Shown: one piece after another, positions 56,850-64,000 of the stretch
Numbering within the stretch: position 1 is the stretch's first letter
How the letters are laid out: each line of letters opens with the position of its first letter
NCBI GenBank assembly: GCA_941918925.1
Contig: OW799233.1
Location: 28,774,421 to 28,838,420, forward strand
Direction of reading: 5' to 3'
From: Phyto melanocephala
Taxonomy: Eukaryota; Arthropoda; Insecta; Diptera; Rhinophoridae
Length of the DNA stretch: 64,000 bases
Translations under genes and position numbers: made by a program
The notes under the pieces: generated by a model
What the model was told of the DNA's origin: nothing
The model's input: only the letters and a program-made list of their open reading frames with translations
Database searches by the model: none

Positions 56850-57874
56850 CAGAGCTGCCAGATTTGACGATTTATCAACATTTTGAGAGAAAAAAAAACA
56901 GTTCATCTTTTCATAGTTTGGTGTTTGGTTAAAAGTTTAAATGCAAATATTAAGGAATTGATTACATTTATGTATATTAGTAGTAATAATATAAGTTGTT
57001 GCAGTAATGGAACACAAAAATATCAATCGTTTGATATGAAAAAGTCAAAACCATATATTTTTAAGTTACGAGGTTGAGGAAGTAAGGCGTCGATATGCCA
57101 CATTTTATCAACTGATACCTACAACACGAAACGCGTTTAAAACAATTTTAATATTTTAAGTAAATTTATTTAGAAATAAGTGACAAGTTAATATGCTTAA
57201 ACACTTAAAAAAATGGTAAGTTCTTTTTAATTATACATTAAAACCTTAAAAATCAAACATTATATTTAATTTCAATACAAAACTAAGATGATGAAAATAC
57301 TAGCAGCTCTTCATCTGTTAGTAGAAATTTCATCCATTTTTTATGCAAAACTTTGTAGTAGCTAAAATGAAATTTTAATGGTGTTTTTCACAGGTAACCA
57401 ACAAGAACAGAAGACTGGTTTGCAGATCCAAAAATAAGTTTATGGGCTGAAAAGCTTAACGATGTAGTTTATTTTGGCGTTGTGCTCGTCTTACGCTTGT
57501 CTAAAGCTACCTTAATCGGTAGAAACTTTAGCAAGAAATGATTATTATTTGTCAAATAGTTCAAAAAAAAGCAGCCAATTTATTATTAATTATAATTTTT
57601 TGTATTTATATATTAATATTTATTTTTCGAAATTAATTCTTAATTGTATTATATTTATTGTCATGTTGTTAACTTAAAAGGGTCTAATAAAACCATTGCT
57701 CTCTCTAGATTTAAAAAGTTTGTTATGTTATGCATTAAATAAAAAATGTTTTGTTTTAAAAAATGCGTTTCTTTATTTTGACGCTTTTATGACGATTTGC
57801 GTAAACCATTTGACGATTTAGACGACTTTTCCCCCAGATTAGACGATTTTACTCCATTTTATCTGGCAGCCATG
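56850..57874. mobile_element. hAT-type element, 1025 bp, with GTTACGTG duplication
   Basis: The ends CAGAGCTGCCAGAT and ATCTGGCAGCCATG form an imperfect 14-bp inverted repeat of the CAGRG hAT type. The flanks are a perfect 8-bp duplication GTTACGTG (56842-56849 and 57875-57882). Subterminal TTTGACGATTTA occurs at both sides (56863 and about 57809). Inside, ATG|GTAAGTTC (57213) and TTTTTCACAG|GTAACC (57393) look like donor and acceptor. A short frame downstream (RTEDWFADPKISLWAEKLND, VVYFGVVLVLRLSKATLIGR) is open for about 43 codons but unrecognised. It is inserted next to the repeat at 57901. Confidence 0.85.
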
Positions 57875-57900
57875 GTTACGTGTCGGATATGTGTAAATAT

Positions 57901-57960
57901 GAAATCGTATCTGGTTTCAAAAATGCATTCCACACGGCTAGTATCGGAAAAATATAATTT
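57901..57960 (+). repeat. Interspersed repeat fragment shared with 6336-6397
   Basis: GAAATCGTATCTGGTTTCAA then AAATGCATTCCACACGGCTA and GTATCGGAAA aligns with the block at 6336. It stands directly right of the hAT target duplication, so the hAT element probably landed in this older repeat. Confidence 0.6.
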
Positions 57961-59204
57961 TTCAGATTATTTTTTTATAATAAAAATTTTAAAATGATCT
58001 CTAGCCTGAATTTAAATATTTGTTTAAATTTTAAAATTAAACTAAAATTAAAATTAAATTATTTTAACTGATACGTTGCAACCTATTTTTATTAAGCATT
58101 TTCTTTGACACTACATGTTTTGGTGTTCTCGCTTTTAGAAGACACTCTTTGGTTGTTATTTTTATTTTTTGCTTAATAAAAGCTATGGCAGCAGTCAACC
58201 ATTTACTGGCTCTGGTGTTATCAGCAGTTTTACTACACTTATTATTATTTCTTTTATTGTTTGTTGTTGTGTTGCATTTTTTTTAATTTACTATAGTTTT
58301 ACATAATTGTTGCGAGTTAACCCCATAACATGAGCATGCATATAATGCATATGTATGCACATGCATAGATACGCATACATAAGTATACAATCACTTTGGT
58401 CTTCTACATATTTAGTGCTTGTACGAGTAGAAGTTGTATGTTTTTGTTCAAAAGTGATTACGTGGCTGTAGATGTGAAGGCCGCAAAGTGCACTTATGGC
58501 AGTGATATAACGACGGCCATTTTATAGCATTTATGGCATAAGTACTTATAAATTTTATGCAACAGTACGGGAACAAAAAAATAAAAAACGCAACAAGAAC
58601 TGATTAAAAATACACACATATGTATAGGCAAGTATGTGCAAATTTATATACTTGTAAGAAAAAATAAACCGAAAAACAAGATACTTCACTAGGCTAGTAA
58701 CAGTTAGAGAGGGTAAATTGCAGTGCTTAAATTTAAAAAATAAATTTCAAATCAATCAAGTCCGACGTTCTTGCACTTTGCAGTACATTGTTACTATTAT
58801 ATATAAAACTATTTCTACCCGCGAATATGTTATCCTTTTATGTAATTTTATGAAAATTCTGATTGAAAAAATTCTTTAAAAAATATGATAAAGCGCTATC
58901 TATATATTTTTGCTAGAAATTTCAAGGATATTAAAGGATTTTAAGAGAGACACAATTTCTTTTGTTCTTATGATCTAAAGATATTTTTTTTTATTTTTTA
59001 TCTAATATATTGACATAAATTATTTAATGTTTTATTTATATTAAAAAAATTCTTTATATATGGAATCCTTTAACAATTTTAAATCCTATGCAAAGGTTTT
59101 AGGTCAGAAAATAAAAATACTGTCGGTATTTTAAACCGACTTTTATTAAGTTTTATTAAGAATATTATGTTTCTATTCACATACATATATTGTATAATTT
59201 TAAG
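57961..59204. other. AT-rich DNA, no gene recognised
   Basis: Alternating CATA/TGCATA sequence at 58330-58390 is simple-repeat-like. No frame or element end was recognised. Confidence 0.5.
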
Positions 59205-59559
59205 CAACGCATACTCATACAGGTATATGCAAAGGCGAATTAATCCAACAAAGCAACTTTTTAGAGGATGTGTTCTGTCAATCTGTATATCAAGGTTGAA
59301 AAAGTGATTGTTATTTGTTTAGTTTAATAAAATTTAATTAAAAACCGAATAATTATTTGTAAATCACAGAAGTCACATTTGGAACAATTATTATTATTAA
59401 AAAAGTACAATCAAGTAAATTGTGAAATACTGAAACCAAAAACTCATCTTCCATCCCTGACTTAATAAATGAAATCAAGGCGAATTCATCAGATTTTGAC
59501 ATAATGCTTTCCAATCAAGTGGGCTGATAATTTCACCTGTATAAATCCGCCTTGATTTT
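59205..59559 (-). mobile_element. CAAGGC-family element, type 1, copy a
   Basis: On plus it starts GCAACGCATACTCATACAGG then TATATGCAAAGGCGAATTAA and ends GGCTGATAATTTCACCTGTA then TAAATCCGCCTTGA. It is the reverse complement of the copy at 62287-62617, sharing end, the ATGAATTCGCCTTGATTTCA block and GGGATGGAAGAT. Terminal repeats are degenerate compared with the core. No coding capacity. Confidence 0.7.
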
Positions 59560-59844
59560 AAGTGAGGTGTTAATATAAAAGTTAAATTCCATAACGATAC
59601 TTGTATTTGAGTTTGTCTAAATAATGAACTGACGTAAATTCCAAACAACAGAGTGTTTTCCTTGGATGCAAGTAGTAGCTGTTTTCAAGTTAAACATGGA
59701 CAAGAATACTCATAGACAGAATGATGGACTGGCATCCGATGAAAATCCTTTCTTATAAATGTGACACACGGATTTTCCTTTGTTTTATATAACAAACATT
59801 TATTTTTATTAAACTATTTCTAATGAAGTTTTCAAAGGTATGAC

Positions 59845-60055
59845 CCAAGGCATATTTATTCATCAGGTACTCTTGATTCGCCAGCTGATTATTTTTTTCT
59901 TCACTTATTTTAAGTTTCAGCTGTCAAAATGCATAAATAAAAAACAATTTTCTCTCTTTTCTAATTTGTTTCAAATGTCAAACTTCATACATAAAAAATA
60001 TAAACAAAAAAATTCTCTCCGAACTGCAATTACCTGATGAATAAATATGCCTTGG
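59845..60055. mobile_element. CAAGGC-family element, type 2, 211 bp
   Basis: It has a perfect 25-bp inverted repeat starting CCAAGGCATATTTATTCATC (then AGGTA) at each end. It is flanked by TATGAC (59839-59844 and 60056-60061); counting the outer GG as host gives GGTATGAC on both sides. The frame 59840-60037 lies across it and is chance. The interior TTCAGCTGTCAAAATGCATA is AT-rich and non-coding. Confidence 0.85.
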
Positions 60056-61079
60056 TATGACCATTAAAAAACAATTTTTCAAATATATTAAATTATTATA
60101 TAAACGAAATTGCATGGCTTACTTAGAAATATTAATGTTGATTATGAAAAGTGTTTTGAGTTTAAAGTATATTTATAACAGCATCGACACTAATTTATTA
60201 ATTGTTAAAAACATCATTACATATGCATGATACCGCTTTATTTATGATAATGTAGGGTGTAAAAAAACTGACCCCAACAATAACAATAAAATTTTTTATA
60301 CATCTACACACCCACTCATATAGATAATTGGGTAGATTTTTGAAAACATGAAAATGTATTTGCAAAAGAAATGTATAATAAACCAAATAACAAAAAAAAA
60401 AAAAAAACGAAAATTGCGTTCTTGTATGTTGAAGCAATTTTGCCATGATGCTCCTGCTGATGTTGTTGCTGTCAGAAGTGCATGTGCATGCATAACTATT
60501 AAAGAAAATTAGCATAATTTTAACTATTATTACTACTCGGGAGTGGTAAACAGTGGCTTGGAATGATTCTCATTACGGCTATTAGTTTTATGTATAAATA
60601 AGAAAAAGGAATTAAAAGCGAATACTATTTATTTATTTTATAATCAACAAAGGATTCAAATCAAATAACATTGCTAAGACCTTAAAATTTAAAAGTTATT
60701 AGAAATCGTTTATTAGAATAACAGATTTGTTTTAGATATTTATGATTTCACAAATTCAGGAAAAAACAAACTTAAACTTAATGGAAAAATTTTTTAAAGT
60801 TCGAAAATAATTAAACTTTAGCAAATTTCGTACAAAGTATAGGTTGAATATGATTTAAACTAGCCAACTAAAAAAACTTTATTTTATAAATTCTCGGACT
60901 TTGTAAAAATCACCTAAATTATAATGTTTAACAAACGGGTAAATGATTTTGTTACATTTTTGGAACTGTAATTAGGCATTTTGAAAAATATATATCAGCT
61001 TTGGATGCCCTATCCTCTGCAAAGATAAGAAGTCTAACAATCATGCACGATGAGGGGAGTTTGTTAATAGATAAAATGC
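60056..61079. other. AT-rich DNA, no gene recognised
   Basis: Two overlapping minus frames (60198-60515, 105 codons; 60296-60493) share the same DNA and show Phe/Cys-rich, low-complexity translation, with no domain recognised. A poly-A near 60392-60407. Confidence 0.45.
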
Positions 61080-61622
61080 TCAAGGCGAATTCAATATCAG
61101 GTGATGTTAAGAAGTCAGCTCGTTGCTCAGTCAGCTTTTTGCTCGTTTTATATTAACGGCACAATGTCAAAGTTTGTCTACATTTTAATTAATTTTTATG
61201 TGCGTTGGTTGAAATTTTTTATAAAAGTGGTAAAATTTGTGGAAAAAAATTTTTAAAAATACTAATATTTGTGCAATAACTTTTTGAGAAATAACTAAAA
61301 TACATTTTATAATTTGAATAAACAACATTTTTAATGTTTTTAATTCAGAAAATGCAAAATTTCCGTTGTGTTTGCCCTAGTGATTTAAAGTTGTGAAAAT
61401 TGTGAAGAAATTTAATAAAATACACAAATATGTGATATAAACTGGCACAAATTTATTTAATAAATTAATAATACATATTTATTTTAAAACTTTTCGCGTA
61501 AGTTTATAAAAATAAAATTTTAATTAAAAGTAAACAAAAATTTTTTTTTGTGTTTTGACATTCTCTTGACCTTTTTGTGTTTGCTGCAGGGATGTTATCA
61601 CCTGATATTGAATTCGCCTTGA
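61080..61622. mobile_element. CAAGGC-family element, type 3, 543 bp
   Basis: It has a perfect 26-bp inverted repeat, TCAAGGCGAATTCAATATCA then GGTGAT, at both ends (61080-61105 and 61597-61622). No target duplication is evident (flanks AAATGC and TAGAAT), suggesting flank decay or that the copy landed in another element. The interior is AT-rich and the minus frame 61524-61709 is chance. Confidence 0.85.
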
Positions 61623-61654
61623 TAGAATGATCATACAGGTGAAATTATCAGCCC

Positions 61655-61987
61655 AGCCAAGGCATATTCCTACAGGTATATGCAACGGCGAATTAATACA
61701 ACAAAGCAAGTTGTTATGGGGTATTTTCTGTCAAGGCCAATTCGTATATCAGGGATAGAAAAGTTATGTTGGGTTTAATTTAATAAAATTTAATTAAAAA
61801 AAGGATACACATTATAAATTATGCAGAAGCAACAAATATACATACATTTTGTAAATTTATTATCAAAAAAAAAAAAATACACTTAAGTTAATTGTTTAAT
61901 GCCGAAGCCAAAATCACATTTTGCTTCCCTGCATTAATAAATAAAATCAAGGCAAATTCAACCAATTTTGACAAAAAGTTTCCCCAT
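61655..61987 (-). mobile_element. CAAGGC-family element, type 1, copy b
   Basis: Its plus-strand left end, CCAAGGCATATTCCTACAGG then TATATGCAACGGCGAATTAA then TACAACAAAGCAA, is the complement of the right end of the 62287-62617 copy. The body has ATAGAAAAGTT and, at the other side, CCCTGCATTAATAAATAAAA then TCAAGGCAAATTCAACCAAT. It is cut by the type 4 element at about 61988. Just left of it, CATACAGGTGAAATTATCAG (61630-61649) is a leftover end of another copy. Confidence 0.7.
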
Positions 61988-62691
61988 CAGGCATATCCAT
62001 AAGGTATATGCAATGCGGCAACAAACACAAAAATTAAAAAACACATGTATTTTGTTTTTATATATATGCCGGCATATGTCACACAATTTTTTATTTTCTT
62101 CTTTAATTTGAATAATTTTTAAAAAAACTTTAGAGCAAAAACTTTTTGTTCATATTTTTGTATTTTTTAAAACGTTTTAAATCAACTGAAACTGCAAATT
62201 ATTTATTTCATAATAATAAAAATAAAAAAATTTAGTTGGACAAATGTAGGCAGACTACATTTGTTTTTGTTTTTAGTTGGTAACGCCCAAGGCGAATTCA
62301 TACAGGTGAAATTATCAGCACATGATGATGGGGAAACACAATGTCTAAATTTGTTGAATTCTCCTTGATTCAATTTATTAATGCAGGAATGGAAAATTAG
62401 ATCTTGGATTTGATTTGCTTTTTTGATAATAAATTTACCAAATTTATATATATATTTGTTGTTCTTGCCCCATTTATAATGTGCTTTACAAACACATATC
62501 CTTTTCTTAATGAAGTTTTATTGAATTAAACATAAAACAAATTTTCCATCCCTTAAAAAGTTTCTTTGTTGTATAAATTCGTCGTTGCATATAAATACCT
62601 GTATGAATATGCCTTGGTAACGCTTATAAAATGTATATAAAAAAAAAACATTCAGCTGATTGGATACGAGTACCTTATGGATATGTCTTGG
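61988..62691. mobile_element. CAAGGC-family element, type 4, containing a nested type 1 copy
   Basis: TCAGGCATATCCATAAGGTA at the left (about 61988-62007) matches the complement of TACCTTATGGATATGTCTTG at the right (62671-62690), about 18 of 20 bp. After removal of the nested copy at 62287-62617 with its TAACGC duplication, the element would be about 370 bp, close to the type 1 length. Confidence 0.65.
62287..62617 (+). mobile_element. CAAGGC-family element, type 1, copy c, 331 bp
   Basis: The ends CCAAGGCGAATTCATACAGG and CCTGTATGAATATGCCTTGG form an inverted repeat with two mismatches over about 21 bp. The flanks TAACGC (62281-62286 and 62618-62623) duplicate; with the outer GG they read GGTAACGC on both sides. 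Internal blocks are GTGAAATTATCAGC near the left end, GAATTCTCCTTGATTCAATT then TATTAATGCAGGAATGGAAA, and TTTCTTTGTTGTATAAATTC near the right end. It is the best-preserved type 1 copy. Confidence 0.85.
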
Positions 62692-62699
62692 TTACTAAT

Positions 62700-62866
62700 T
62701 TGACTTAAATGTCAATTCTCTTATAAAAATTTAAAGTTTTCATTTTTATTGCATTTTGGTTACAGTTTAAATTTTATTAAAAACATAAGCTCTTGTTGCG
62801 GTTTGTCACTTCAGCGTTAAGCTTAGTACAACGTATGCCGCTCTTGTATGGGCTTGGTTGTTACAG
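62700..62866 (+). repeat. Interspersed repeat shared with 53590-53750
   Basis: See 53590-53750. The similarity stops at about 62866 in TTGTTACAGA. It lies immediately right of the type 4 element, within the cluster. Confidence 0.6.
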
Positions 62867-63449
62867 ACTCGAAGAAACCCATATAGATGGTATAAATATC
62901 TGACCAAAATATACCCTTGTAAGTATCGCCATATTCGACATACATATTTTCCGAGTGGGATTTCTAGAAGAAATGTTTTTCTTTTGTGTTAATAACCTAT
63001 AAGTACTTAATATCATCAAGAAACTAAATAAATGTAGTGTTGAATTACGGCTGTTTTCATGTAAATTTCCTTCAGTATTAATTTTATTGCTAACCACATA
63101 CACTTAACCACTTAATATGTCATCCTTTGTATTTATGTTTATTGCTTTGGGACTTTTATTTTGTTGAGAGGGAGATACATGGTTCTTCTAATGTTACCAC
63201 GAGTATCAATTTTATTTTGATAGCGTTTAGAATAATGTTCATATATTTGTGATACATTTTATGAGCAAAATAATATGATTTTGCAGTTGAGGTACAATGA
63301 AAAATTTCAGCAGCAATGAAAAGATACTAGAAAATTAGAGAAGCTAAAGTTATTAAATTATAAAACTCGACTTTTATCTACGACAACACAAATTTTATAA
63401 CATTTATGACGTATGTATTCCGTTATTAAATGAATAATTATTAACAAAT
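62867..63449. other. AT-rich DNA, no gene recognised
   Basis: The minus frame 62861-63103 (80 codons) has no recognised domain. No element end was found. Confidence 0.5.
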
Positions 63450-63832
63450 AAATGCTGATCGGGAAGCAAATTGTCAAAAATTGTTAAATTCGCTTTGATT
63501 CCATTTATTTGTGCAGGAATGGAAAATGAGACCATCTTTGTGGTATTGAAGAATTAACTTTAGTGTACTTTTTAATAACAAATGAACTAAGTTTATTATT
63601 TGACAGATGTTGTAGAGAAATTTGTCAAATAAGCCTTCAATAAGCCTAAAATATTTTTTATGAATACGGCCCATAATCTTTTTTTATATATTAAATTTCA
63701 TTAAACTAAACTATTTATAAAAACCTTTCCATCCCTGATAAACGAATTCGTTCTGAAAGAAAACATCTACAAAAAAGTTGCTTTGTTTTAACAATTCGCC
63801 GTTGCGTATACCCGTATTAATATGCCTTGCTA
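63450..63832 (+). mobile_element. CAAGGC-family element, type 1, copy d
   Basis: It is colinear with 62287-62617: TGCTGATCGGGAAGC...TGTTAAATTCGCTTTGATTC then CATTTATTTGTGCAGGAATG at the left, and TTTCCATCCCTGATAAACGA, AAAAGTTGCTTTGTTTTAAC, AATTCGCCGTTGCGTATACC, CGTATTAATATGCCTTG at the right. The extreme left end (CCAAGGC...CAGGTGAAAT) is missing. The minus frame 63474-63674 is chance. Confidence 0.7.
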
Positions 63833-64000
63833 TTTGTGCTTCTTAGAAGTTTAAATTTTCAGTAATTTGTAATCTATTTTTCACTTTAATAGCCACTGTG
63901 CATTCTTTTTCGTGGGTTATTTAAGGCAAAGATAAGCAGAAACAAATTTGTGTATAAGCAAAACCCAAAAGGGTACTTGTTAAACAAAGAAAAAGGAAAT
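63833..64000. other. AT-rich end of window
   Basis: No feature recognised. Confidence 0.5.

Noticed and set aside
60198..60515. 105-codon minus-strand frame with a second overlapping frame
   Set aside because: Both frames share the same DNA; the translation is Phe/Cys-rich with a poly-Phe run from a poly-A tract. Chance.

Overview
This 64-kb window is very AT-rich, intron- or intergenic-like DNA from an insect, most probably a higher fly (Brachycera). Three things point there. Interspersed elements end in TATACCC...GGTGGGTATA plus an ATTCGGC/GCCGAAT hairpin and ACTTGTTTT, a form I know from fly genomes. The solo LTRs carry ATAT target duplications. The transposon remnants are Jockey-like, LOA/R1-like, mariner and rosa-like. 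No intact host protein-coding gene, rRNA or canonical tRNA was found. No open frame exceeds about 109 codons. Every frame with a recognisable product is a decayed transposase or reverse-transcriptase/RNase H fragment. The window could lie inside a very long intron or a gene-poor intergenic region; the sequence does not decide.

Layout. 0-10 kb: a TTAA-flanked piggyBac-type MITE (531-1047), a solo LTR on the minus strand (2583-3122), a small TIR element (6186-6327), a 5'-truncated LOA/R1-like retroposon with a CCTAA tail (6706-6963), a hAT-type element (8171-9022) and a decayed RNase H region (9200-9960). 10-20 kb: an acidic ORF behind an apparent intron (11201-11446), two rosa-like transposase remnants, a second solo LTR in inverse orientation (14736-15266), a tRNA-derived SINE (17200-17431) and a short Helitron (18404-18700). 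20-32 kb: TIR elements (20179-20552, 20922-21445), a Jockey RT remnant (22040-22690), an INE/Helentron-like element with a nested 245-bp MITE (24640-25637), a 100-bp palindrome (28954-29053), a minus-strand rosa-like remnant (29560-30030), a foldback element (30272-30789) and a 113-bp tandem duplication (31868-32093).

32-50 kb: a TIR element (34839-35097), a deleted mariner with intact TIRs (36708-37778), a rosa-like transposon (39323-40391) with a nested mini-piggyBac, the second 245-bp MITE beside a Helitron carrying a 121-bp minisatellite (44372-45521), a second Helitron (46780-47434) hit by a MITE, a Jockey fragment, and an INE-like element split by a hAT element (47963-49080). 50-64 kb: RTE-like endonuclease-domain fragments, a full-length INE-like element split by a rosa-like transposon (54572-56615), a hAT element with a GTTACGTG duplication (56850-57874), and at 59.2-63.8 kb a cluster of related TIR elements sharing the core CAAGGC-RWATT-CATACAGGT.

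The elements do not act together as a pathway. What the window offers is a readable record of nesting: several insertions are confirmed by target duplications, and one by an empty-site comparison between two paralogous copies in the window. I found no convincing new protein-based system. The most distinctive unexplained object is the CAAGGC-family cluster at the right end.
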